64,000 nucleotides of DNA from Paralichthys olivaceus (taxonomy: Eukaryota > Chordata > Actinopteri > Pleuronectiformes > Paralichthyidae), in NCBI RefSeq assembly GCF_024713975.1, contig NC_091108.1:5881001-5945000 (forward strand). The letters run 5' to 3'. The notes under the pieces are model-generated. The model did not search any database and was not told where the DNA came from. It worked only from the letters and a program-made list of their open reading frames with translations. Within the stretch, counting starts at the first letter, position 1. Every line of letters starts with the position of its first letter. Made by a program: the position numbers and the translations under genes. Below, in pieces: positions 25,481 through 36,083 of the stretch.

Positions 25481-26383
25481 GCCTGCACACTTATCTAAAG
25501 AACTGTCAATCAATCCATTTCAGTTGTTGTGGGTTCGCTACAAGCAGTATTGCTATTAAATCAATAACACTCATCGTATTGTAATACATTGTGCACAACT
25601 CAAATTGTTGAATTTTGTGGCAGATAAACCACATCTGGAGGAGTTTGCTAAAAAATGATCCAGAAGAGTTGTAGCAATACATATGATTTAAAAAAAAAAA
25701 AAAAAAAACTGAGATGGATGGATGATCATAATGTCTCTTAACTTCTTTGAGTTTGAATTAGAAGGAAATCCTGAGCCATGTAGTCTGTCTTTCAGTTTCT
25801 TATTACACCTGCTGGTATCTGAAGAAGTTAGAATTTTTAGTTTGTGTGTTTTTATGTAGGTGGTTCTGAGACAAACATGAAGCAGGAGCCTACTTTAAGT
25901 AATACTCATCACACCTGCTAATCCCTGCTTATGGATATTTAGGTCATATTTTCTATGCTATGCAATTCACAAAGCCCATTCTCACATTAATTATACGCAC
26001 TTTTGTCCATGGAATATCAGATCTCAGTATTATCTTTTAGGCAAAGTCCATCTTCTGACAGACACAAAAACATTGAGACATTTTTTAACATTATTTAAGA
26101 TTCATGCTGTGCATAAGGAAAGTCAATTTACAAAGCAGCTTTCATACACAGAGATAGATTCATGGTGCACAATAGATTTTAAGCAGGACTTCAGTTTACT
26201 TGTTGTTCAGTCATAAACATGATTTTCTTTAGCAGTGTAGCCAGTCGTCATATTAGCATCTTTGCTTACTCACTTTTCTTCCACCAGCTGCCTCTGGTAC
26301 TCTTCAAACTCCTCCCTGGATAAGCCTTTGGATTCTGGTGTTTCCTTCCCATGTGTTTCTGCTTCCTCATCTTCATCTTCCTC

Positions 26384-27783
26384 CTGTGGTGAAACTTTTC
26401 AACTTTACCCCCCCAATGCCATAGCTGTCTTCAAATAGACATGATTTAATCCTACAGGGATGACGGGAATCGATGGCTGCAGGATAAGTATAACGTAAAA
26501 ATCTAATCTTGATGTCTAAATCAAGAAATTAACAACAAGAGACACTAACTATTCAGACTTCTCGAAGAGAAACCTTTGCTATTGTGTGCCGAGATGATCA
26601 GACTGTATCAATAACTTGTGGCAGGCGTAAAACCTCTCAAGAGCTTAGCTCATAATTGGCAGCCAACAGACAATGAAGAGTCTTTGTACAAGATGCAGGA
26701 GGAAGACCCTCAGGATGAAGGCCGCTGTCTGCATCCCCATTAATTACCTCTGCCAAGGTTATGTTTGAGCCTCTGTCCATTGGTTTGTGTGTTTGTTTTA
26801 TTTATTGGTTTCCACTGACTCCAAAACACATATCTCAAACAACACCTGGGTAGATGCCTGAAAGTCAAATATGATTTGATAGTGACATTTGATGGTGTCA
26901 ATCTCACGCTCAGCTTCAGCAGTTCAACAGCACAGTTTACACCAGTTAAAGTTCCTGATGGGATTCCGGTCACTTGTAGATTTGTAACTGTAACTTAAGC
27001 TGACTCAAGTTGCACTAAGATGCTTAAAATCTCACTGATTAGCTTCATCGTCCTCCACCTTCGTCATATTGTCCTCATGAGACTCAGTATTTTAAGAACA
27101 CAGTTGACTTAACACCTCAGTGACCTAAAACCTTTGTACCAACACAGAACTAATAAGGCTGTGCACATTAAGCTTTTCGGATTTACATACAATCACATAT
27201 AGGATCTGTTTAAATTATTCTCCACTCAGACAGACTGAAGTCACATTATTCAACTCTAAGAGGATATTGTAACATTGACATTTATAATAATATAAAAACA
27301 TTCATTTTAGATAGCAACTTACACGGACATAAAATCCATTGACCCTTCACAAAAAATATACAGTTAAAAAAAAGAGAATAAAATAAATAAAACAAACCAT
27401 TGGACAAAGACACAAAGCTGATGTTTACTGTAGAAAAGTGACTGTTGGAAAACTTGTTCAGCTGCCAAGAGAAAAACAACTGGACTTTCCGACCTATTGG
27501 ATATGCTGACTACTGGTGGCTGAGTTCATGCACTATGACAAGGGCTAACATTTCATAAGGTGATTTTTATAACATTTATTAATTCATTTATGTGTTTATT
27601 TAATTTATTCAAGTACCAATCAAATGTGAGAATGTCCCTTTTAATAGTTCTCTTGAATTACTACTGTCATGTTATTGATTTGATCCTGCTGCTGTGCTTG
27701 AAAAACTTGAGTAGGATTCATTTCAGATCAGTCCTGTCGTCCCATAAAGACAGCAAACACTTCTCTCCTGTCTTTTTTCACAG
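26384..27783. other. Region between complexin remnant and SLC1 gene
   Basis: No coding exon recognised. A repeat-like stretch begins at 26746. The end of the region should contain an upstream noncoding exon of the SLC1 gene, because an acceptor (TTTTTTCACAG) lies just before its start codon. Confidence 0.45.
26746..26960. repeat. Probable interspersed-repeat fragment
   Basis: It starts CCTCTGCCAAGGTTATGTTT and continues with CTGTCCATTGGTTTG. This resembles the start of the non-LTR-type repeat block seen at 34266, where AGGAGGTCATGTTTTCA is followed by CTGTCC. Boundaries are uncertain. Confidence 0.4.
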
Positions 27784-27799
27784 TCTGTCAGGACCAACA

Positions 27800-30700
27800 A
27801 TGAAAGAGATGGAGACAGGCTCTCATCAGTCTGAGTTGGACTCAGAACCTCAGGAAATTCAAACATACCACAGATGTAATATTGTGGCTTTCCTGAAGAG
27901 AAACACTTTTGTTGTTCTCACAGTTACAGCTGTTGCATCAGGTAAGTGGTCGTCAAACATGCTGCACATGTGGACATTCTGCTTTTATCCACCACTGATC
28001 TGTTTTGACACAATAATTCACTAACCTTTGCTTATGCTTCTTTGAGGAATTGGCCTGGGCTTTGCTCTACGACCCATTAACATGTCAGACAGCGATATAA
28101 GATACCTAATGTTTCCTGGAGAGCTGCTGATGAGAATCCTGCAGATGCTGATGCTTCCTCTCATCGTTTCAAGTCTGATATCAGGTAAGATGCACACTTC
28201 AGCCTGGTGAAATTGGATTTTCAGGCTCTCGACAAAAACACGGTTTGACCCACATTTCATGTCGTAATAGCTCCTGTTAATAATCAACATAGTGGATAAA
28301 CACAATCATGGCTGGAGTGTCGTCTGTGTGTAGAATGAGGCTCTTAAAGATGGTAGCTGTTACCACTATAGAGAATAAACCCATTTAACATCCTGTATGC
28401 AAATTTCCCAATGTGGATGAAGAAATATCTGTTCATAGTTCCATTTTTCCATTGTATGATTAGGTATTTTGATTTTATCTCGTTTATTTTTTAATACTCT
28501 GTTATAAATGTCAAAATAATGTTTAAAGACTGTATAGATTTATATTTACATTTTACTTTTTGAATGAATGAATCAGGTTTTCAACCCAATAAAGAACTGA
28601 TCGCATAATTCAACAGATTTACATTTATACAGTATATGAATGTAAACTTGTTGCACCTTCTCTTTTCATCAGGCCTGTCGTCTGTGGACAGGAAAGCTTA
28701 TGGGAGAATTGGTCTGAGGGCATTTTGCTACTACATGCTCACCACACTTATTGCTGCATTCACTGGTATAGTTTTAGCCGTCATCATCCAGCCAGGGAAC
28801 TGGTCCAGGAACACCTCAGCCTCCTCTGGTGGTAGAGCGGAGGCTGTGCAGAGCGTGGACGCTTTTCTAGATCTAATCAGGTTTGTGTGGTGATAATCAC
28901 AAACTAAGAGGGATTTCTAAGGGTACAGTTTGATATCAGCCTCCAAAAACACCTCATATATGTTTTTATTTACAGAAACATGATCCCCTCAAATCTGGTT
29001 GAAGCTTGTTTCAGGAAGGTGAGATCTGCTGTGGCTATGATTTGTCTTCATACTGATACTCTCACACATTATTACTGACTTTCAACATCTGCTTGTTCTC
29101 CAGTTTAAAACAGTTTATTCCAGAAGTGTTTCTACAGGAATTAGTATCACTGAGGCCAGTGTTAACAGTGAGATTGCTCTTTTTTTTAAACTGCTGTATA
29201 TAATTTTCATTATTTTTATTAATATTGAAACAATATAATTTCATCACTTACTTTGCTGTCATCATTTGGACCCTGTAGATTACACTGTACCAGTGCCGGG
29301 CTCGTCAGATGGTATTAATATGTTGGGGCTGTTGGTCTTCTCTGTTGCCTTCGGCCTCATTCTGGGCAGCATGGGGTCACAGGGGAAACCTCTGAGGGAT
29401 TTCTTTGACTGCCTTAATAAAGCTGTTATGCATCTGGTCAACATATTCATCTGGTAAGCACGAAAATCTCACATATAGATGAACAGCTATGTTTGATTAT
29501 TTGTAAATTATCAGGATTATTAAACTTGGTGGAAGGATGCAGTATGGGCCAGGAAAGGACCCAGTGCTGTGCTATATAAATGCTCGTTTTTCTTTATCTT
29601 TATCTTTGTTACAAGGTTTAGTATATGTAATATGTGCCATGATTCTGCCCTGAACCCAACCTCTGAAAGTATATTATGGTTCTGTTTTATAGACTCCTTA
29701 GTTATGGACATTTTCTTTCTTTATAGATTTGTATTAATTCTGTGTTTCCTGTTTTATTTTGAATTTCTGATCTCCCTCATGAGTTTTTGTCCCTTTTACT
29801 TCCTGCCTTTGTGTGCGTTTCCGTCCAGTTTTGAGATCTGGATCTGTTTCACCTGGTTGTCCTGTGTCCTATCAGTTCAGTTTGTATTTGTTGAGTTGTC
29901 TATCTAGTCTTTGCCTGTATTGTCTCTGTCAGCTTCAAGTTCTGTATCCTGCCTTGTTTTTCCTGAATGTTCGAGTTTTTACTTTCCTGCCAGGCCTTCC
30001 CTATGTTTTATGTTTTCATTAAATTCTGTGTTTTGTGAAGTGGACTTAGATATCCAGCATCCTCATGCCATGAACAACAAATATCTCTATGTATAGAGCC
30101 TCCTTCATTTTCTCTGGACGGATGTGTCTCACTTCTGTGTATCACAGGTATTCCCCTGTAGGAATCCTCTTCCTGCTGGCAGGGCAGGTTGTGAAGATGA
30201 CAGATACAGTAGAGATAGGCCGGGAAGTTGCGATGTATGCTCTAACTGTGATAGCTGGCCTGCTAATTCACAGTTTCCTCACTCTGCCCCTCATCTATTT
30301 TGTTGTCACATGGAAGAATCCCTTCAGATTTATGAGCGGTGTCCTGCAGGCTCTCGCCACTGCCTTTGGGACTTCATCAAGGTGAGCCAGTGTGTTCAAA
30401 TCAAACATAACGGTTTGACGTTGTTAAAACGTCTTTGCTCCTCTGTGTTTTCACAGCTCCGCAACCTTACCTGTAACTCTCCACTGCATGGAGGTAAATC
30501 ATAGCATGGACAAACGGGTGACCCGCTTCATGCTACCTACTGGCGCCACAATGAACATGGATGGTGCTGCACTCTATGAAGCAGTGGCAGCTTTATTCAT
30601 AGCCCAGATCCATCACATGAATTTTGGCCTGGGTCAAATCATCGTCCTCAGGTGCACGTGGCTTCACACACATACACGGCCAATTCTAAGATGACTGCAA

Positions 30701-31257
30701 ATGGTGTTCTGCTTGTTTTGGATATACCCTGATAAATGGATCCCTTGTTCAGTTTGATTGTTACAGCTGCAAGCACCGGCGCAGCAGGCATCCCACAGGC
30801 TGGTATGGTATCCATGGTGATTGTGTTGTCATCAGCTGGACTGCCCAAGGAAGACATATCACTGCTCATGATGGTTGATTGGATTCTGTGAGTGAACGTT
30901 TCTTCATAGGGTTGTTTAAGGCTCAGACTTTAAGGTTGGAGATAAGAACAATTCAGTAATAGAGAGTAGAAACCTTTTTTTTTGTCCTGTTTGGAATGGA
31001 AAGACATCAGAAACAATTTGAGGAAATTAAACACTCTTATTGTTTTCACCTGTGAAATTTTGACTTCAAATTAGTTTTTCAAGTTCCTGCTATGACCTCA
31101 GATATTCATGTTTGTTTTTAGGGATCGTTTGAGGACAACCACCAATGTCCTGGGTGACTGTATTGGTGTATGTGTAGTTCAACATCTGTCCAAACATGAG
31201 CTACAGAGCTCCAGGCCTGCTGGAGAAGGTTTGGTGGAAGAAATCCTCCATCTATGA
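27800..31257 (+). CDS. SLC1 family glutamate/aspartate-type transporter (EAAT-like)
   Basis: Ten exons join in frame: 27800-27941, 28047-28184, 28673-28880, 28976-29018, 29104-29167, 29279-29453, 30148-30381, 30457-30651, 30753-30887, 31122-31257. They encode 489 residues. Family landmarks are [30 protein letters not shown] (HP1), GAAGIPQAG (HP2) and [12 protein letters not shown], which supplies the arginine that holds the acidic side chain. Sequons (NWS, NTS, NYT) lie in the large extracellular loop. The usual NMDGT motif reads NMDGA, as in ASCT neutral transporters. Overall it resembles SLC1A3/SLC1A6 with a short C-terminus. A fish-retained SLC1A8/A9 (EAAT6/7) is possible, so no symbol is given. 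An acceptor at 27783 implies a 5' noncoding exon. AATAAA at 31528-31533 is a likely poly(A) signal. Confidence 0.9.
29525..29564 (+). repeat. Fragment of the non-LTR-type dispersed repeat in an SLC1 intron
   Basis: CTTGGTGGAAGGATGCAGTA and the following bases match the block TTTATTGGAAGGATGCAATT inside the copy at 34266-34548. Confidence 0.6.
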
Positions 31258-31664
31258 GTTTCATGATGCTTGACAGCATTAACTTCTATAAACAAAGATT
31301 CATGAGATGTGATGATGATAATAATAATAACACTTACATTTTGCTACCTGGTATACACAAGTTACTGATACTTTATTTAAACTAGAATACAGACAGTAAT
31401 TCACAGGAATAGTTCAGAAAGAACAACAAAATAGATTGAAGTGATAGACGACAGATCTCCAGTTCCTGGATACGAATCTGGTCATGTTGTGTGTTTGGAG
31501 CCAAAGTTTGTACAGTAGTGATCAGGGAATAAATCCTGCCAATATTTGGTGCTCGACCAATTGTGAGTCAGTCTCATCTGTCAGTGTCACAACATTTTAC
31601 CCCATTTTCACAGCATCAAATTACTACTCAAACCAAACCTATCAGAAAAACTAACTCTTGAAGA

Positions 31665-31682
31665 GGGTTAGGGTTAGGGTAA
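31665..31682 (+). repeat. Short interstitial telomere-like repeat
   Basis: GGGTTA, GGGTTA and GGGT(A)A stand in tandem. Only about three units, so it may be chance or part of a neighbouring repeat. Confidence 0.7.
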
Positions 31683-31689
31683 CACATGA

Positions 31690-31760
31690 CCTATATTGCA
31701 GCCAGACAGATGCTTTGGCTTCACTTTTGGGCATCCATGATATTCTACAGTCTGTGATGT
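31690..31760 (+). repeat. Dispersed repeat copy (GCAGCCA...CTTCACT family)
   Basis: ATTGCAGCCAGACAGATGCT followed by TTGGCTTCACTTTTGGGC and TCTACAGTCTGTGATG aligns with the copy at 42990-43075. The consensus (attgcagcca ... ttcact ... tacagtct) is familiar from many fish genomes. Confidence 0.6.
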
Positions 31761-32400
31761 ATCTTAGCACATAACTCACTGCAGGTTTTTCATAGGGATC
31801 ACTCTGCCACCACCTGGTGGTAGGAAGGTCAGTGACCCAGTTAAACATGCTTTACATATAAGCCTTTATTGAACTGTTCAATATTTATGGTACAACATTT
31901 CATGGAATCAAACACAGCACACTGAATGCCTGGAACTGGAACTATTGTGGTATGAGTTAACTCTGCAAAAAGCAAACATCAGAAGCTCATTTCACCTACT
32001 GACGATTAAAAACATCTTCTGACAGTGAAGCACTCAAAACAAGACAATAGTTCAGAGAGCCTTTCATTGAAGCAAGATGTAAAAACCTGATGCTGTCCTG
32101 GACCTGCAGGAAAACAAATGCTTTCAGTCACATGTGGACATATTGTAGTATTTTACTGCTGTTGTGGCGTTAAGAAAATGTTTATGTCATGCACCTGGGA
32201 GAAGAATATGAAAACTGGCTGCTCCCATCAACGGGGTGACAAGTGCAACACCAGAGAGAGCCAGTCTGTGTTTACTGACATTGGCCTGAGCTCAGTGCAG
32301 TTGAGGAAGGAGAGGGAGGGAGGGATGGGGGAGGAAGGGGTGAGCGTCACGGCTCGTGAGATGAGGAGGGGTTTCATCAAGGGGGAGAGAGCTTAGAATA

Positions 32401-33131
32401 AATGGTGAGAAAAAGCGAGAGAGAGAGAGAGAGGAGCTGTGTGCGTGTGTGAGGTTGAGAGGGAGAGTAGGGGGAAGATGCTGTTGCCTGGAAACAGCGG
32501 TGAAGTAGAAAACTCTGTTTTCCAGCTCGTATGAAGATTTTCTCACAGGAAACGATGGATGCAACATGGACCGACTGTGAGGAAAAAGAAAACAGCTGAT
32601 TGTGACTCCGGACGGCCTCCAGGGAATCAAAGAGAAGGTAGGCATGTGTGATTACGTAACGGCCATAACACAGCTCCAACACGGGTGACATCATCACAGC
32701 AGGATTAGAGCCCTGGGGTAGGGGCATTATGAGTCTGTGGAGGGAGGAGGAGAGGAGCAGGAGTATAAATGAGAGGGAGTGATCATCATGAGACAAGCTA
32801 AAAGCTCTGAGTGAGGATTATCTTTTGTCAAAAAACAAAACAGCACAGAATCTGTCCGGAAGAGGAAACACTGAAAAGATGAGAGCAGGATGGTGTCTGA
32901 CGTGTGATGACCCTGCCTCTCCTCTCCTCTCTGCAGGAGGACAGCACGCTTCGTCCCTCAGTCTCCATTAGCAGCATCAGGATACAGTCTCGTCCCACCT
33001 GCAGATGTAAACAGTGATGACGCTCACCTGGAAGCAGCAGCTCTAAAAAAAAATTTTAAAAAAGAGAAGATCTGAAAGCAAAAGAAAGGAAGGTCTCAAA
33101 CACAGAAGAGCGTCCTCCCTCGCTACAGCAT
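32401..33131 (+). other. atcay: Probable atcay 5' untranslated exons and promoter region
   Basis: A GA-rich block (32417-32433 and neighbours) is followed by a possible noncoding exon ending AGAGAAG|GTAGGC at 32637. A second exon, 32937-33131, is bounded by CTCTGCAG and by GCAT|GTGAGT. An acceptor (TGTCAACCTCAG) at about 35231 precedes the coding exon. The splice pattern is consistent with two 5' noncoding exons joined to the first coding exon. Confidence 0.5.
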
Positions 33132-35230
33132 GTGAGTACTCTGTCTTCTCCATGGTAACAGCTGGATTAGATGTTTTTCTTCAGGGTGGCCTGCGCTGGT
33201 GCGAGGCACAGAGGACACATTGTGTTCAGATGATGGTTCATTCTGCTTCAATAGGTGAATCCATTTGTAAAGGAATGTCTGGCAGTGAAATGGACTTTCT
33301 CATTCAGCCTCTTAGTTCGAATAAACATTCATGTTGTCAAGAGGTGAAGTGAATGAGCTCCTCCTTGGATCCTTCACCCCCACCAAAAAATTCCAGTAGT
33401 TATTGCATAATCCAGCTAACGTGTGGAGGTAACTAATATACCTATAGCAAACATATGAGCAAGTGTAGTTTCTGTTTGTTGGGCATCTACGGCAGCTTTC
33501 TTTCCTTCTCTGAGGCAGATTTTCTGCTTTCAGGTTGGATTGGCAGAGCAGCAGTGAAACTCTGTGCTCACAAGTTAGTGTTGGGTAAATGAAGGCAGCT
33601 CTGCCATCTGGAACACAAATCCCCAACAAACACGTGCTGCTGCAACATAAATCATCATTGTGCAGTTCAGTGTATGAGCAGCTGAGCCTCGGCGAGAGAG
33701 ACATCTGCACTGACAACAAACCTCACGCTCTGATCGGTCCTTTCCGTGTGAATTTTCTGCCTGGTTCTCAGTCGCAGTCACACTCCTTCATTCTTAATTT
33801 AGAAGTGGGGGGAAAGATCAATCTCCTCCCATGATGCTTTTTAAAAGATTATGTGTGTGAGAACAGACGAAGTTGATTTAACCAGAAGGCTCTTATAAAA
33901 GTAGCAGTTAATGAATTCCCTGTTAAGCCCAACAACACTCGAGATAACTCACTGTAAACACCAGTGCTCCAGTCACATGCAGCCTGAGGCCCTGAGCCTT
34001 TTAGTCCACATTTGCTGTATTTCCATATGTGCTCTGATGTGTGCCGCTACAGCACATCAGTGCCGTCCCAGTGGACAAATGGACTGTGGTAACGTCTGCT
34101 GCAGCCTGAACTCTGACTGGGACAGCGATGCAGGAAGGACACTCCTCCCCCAAACGCACATTTCTGACACAAAGCTGCCATTCGATGGATATGAAGCTTC
34201 ACGTGACGTGTCAGGAAACGACATGAAACTTAAGTTGGAGCCTTCTGGCATCTCTGATTAAATACGGCAAGGAGGTCATGTTTTCAACCCTGTCCTTTTG
34301 TTTGTTGCTTTGTTTGGACGGAATAGTAATTTTATTGGAAGGATGCAATTTGGGTCAAAGAAGAACCCATTAGAGTCTTGTGCACATCCAGGAATGTTTT
34401 ATCACTTTCTTTAACCTTGTGAGATCGGACATTTTCACTTATTTCCCAGGGAATGGTTAATAATTAACAATTTAGAATTTTATATATTTGACTGTTATAT
34501 TTTGCCTGGCAGAGGATTGGGATCAACTGAGTGCCATTCTAGTTTGGTTATGTAAAATATGGAGGTTCAGATCACTATCTGCTTTATGCAATCACTTGTG
34601 ATTTGCTTGTTTCACCCTGAGGGGCTGTATGAGCAATGTGGAGTTTTATTTTTATCTCCTGCCTCAGGGATGTGGAGGAAACAAACCCAGTGGGGTTTAG
34701 TTTTGCCTAATTTTCACTGCACATTTACCCACAATAGAAATACACTTGGATTAATAAGATGAATAGATTTTGTACTTGTTTCTACATTTGTTATTTGGTA
34801 TAGTGACAAAAAGATTGTTGGTTTGATTCCTCATAACACCAGTGCTGTGCTGCTGCTTCCAAGACGCATTAATTACAGTAGAAAGCTTTTACTTTATTGA
34901 AGGAACAAATCAAGGGGATAACTCAAGGTGAGAAATGAAGCAGAGGCTGATGAGAGAAGTGTGATACTGTATCCTACATTTCCCATAATACAACTGCATG
35001 ATTTCTTTCTTTACACCCTCCCTGGCTGGTAAACACCCACGTCTTTTCAGCCTCCACACCTTCAGTTTGAGACTCTCAAGCCAAAAGTCAGTTAATCCTG
35101 ATGAAATCACCAGAGTTGCACCCGATGTCTGAGATGGGTGGGGTGCTGCTCCAAGACAGCGTCATGTACTGTGTGTTCTCCTCCCTGGTTTTCTACTGAA
35201 TGGCATTATTTCATATGTGTGTCAACCTCA
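33132..35230 (+). other. atcay: Probable atcay 5' intron
   Basis: No coding exon seen, and one dispersed repeat copy at 34266-34548. Long reading frames in this stretch have no recognisable protein content. Confidence 0.5.
34266..34548 (+). repeat. Dispersed non-LTR-type repeat, longest copy here
   Basis: It runs from GGCAAGGAGGTCATGTTTTC, through GGAAGGATGCAATTTGGGTC and AAGAAGAACCCATTAG, to GGCAGAGGATTGGGATC and GAGTGCCATTCTAGTT. The internal order matches a common teleost repeat. Other fragments here lie at 15070, 29525, 47326 (reverse) and 58085 (reverse). Confidence 0.75.
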
Positions 35231-35261
35231 GAGAGCTGAAGCCTGTCCTCCCCAGCAGAGG

Positions 35262-36025
35262 ATGGGAACAGCAGAAGCCACTTTACGCATGGACAGCATG
35301 GAGGTCAAGGACGAGTGGCAGGACGAGGACTTCCCCAGGTAATCCTGCGTTTGTATAAGTGACAGAGAGGAAGAGAGTCTGCGTCTGTGTGCCCAGTTTG
35401 TCCGATTTGTGCTCAGCTTTAACAAACAGGCCACAGCAATGATCACCCGTGTGTGTTTAATGCCGAGGGACGGCAGGTGTGTTCTGTCCTCGATGTCGCT
35501 GTGTGTTACGTGAGCAGAACAGCAGACAGCACACAGGAGAAGTCAAACACATCAGTCTCCATTGTTGAAATAGTCCTCCGCCTACACTCTGACTGTCATC
35601 ACTTCTACCGCAGAGGGAATGCGTGTTTGTAAAATGAACAGAGGAAATGGATTATTCACAACATATTTATTTCACCTTCATTTACATAAGCTATCATAAC
35701 AGAACAACTTTATATTTCAAAAAAGAATTGGAACTTTAGGAACGAGAACTTCAGGAAACGAGATAAAACTTCATGGTAAATCTCATTTTTTGCAACTTTT
35801 ATGTAATCTGAAATATATATTTCTGTTTGTGTGTGCTTTAATGAATTATATCTATGTTATATAAGTGAGTGCCACAGTGAAACACAAAAGAACAGTCTAT
35901 CTCGTCTCCATTGTTTAATCCACTCCTTAATGTCTGTTGGTGCCGCCTTAAACTTACCTCAACAAAGCTACTGTCAACATAATAACAGCAATTAGTCAAT
36001 CAACTAGTCCATACTTGTGGTGTTT

Positions 36026-36083
<58 letters not shown>

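Larger units (their letters stand above)
23873..26383 (-). pseudogene. Decaying complexin-4-like gene
   Basis: Two family-like exons are visible. Exon 26274-26383 encodes the accessory-helix side, with KGLSREEFEEYQRQLVEEK, and ends in phase at a good donor. The last exon (stop 23873-23875, beginning near 24100) encodes [16 protein letters not shown], an acidic stretch and [19 protein letters not shown], clearly CPLX3/CPLX4-like. The exon between them should encode the SNARE-binding central helix (MERDA...KAERA..L...KYRLPK), but I find no intact copy from 24110 to 26273. The best remnant is near 24650-24760 (SAALSKNLQ in one frame). The C-terminal CaaX box (C-S-V-M type) is replaced by WTLTVHQK. 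I also saw no first exon upstream. The parts are in the right order beside rx, as CPLX4 is beside RAX in human. A very divergent working gene is the alternative. Confidence 0.62.
31258..32400. other. Region between SLC1 gene and atcay 5' region
   Basis: It includes the SLC1 3' untranslated region (poly(A) signal 31528-31533), a short telomere-like repeat and one copy of a dispersed repeat. No coding region is recognised. Confidence 0.5.

Noticed and set aside
30763-30768. Alternative acceptor TGTTACAG for the SLC1 HP2 exon
   Set aside because: It breaks the reading frame. The upstream acceptor ending at 30752 restores [15 protein letters not shown].
33312-33719. 135-codon frame on the minus strand
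   Set aside because: Lies in the atcay 5' intron with overlapping frames on the other strand and no recognisable motif.
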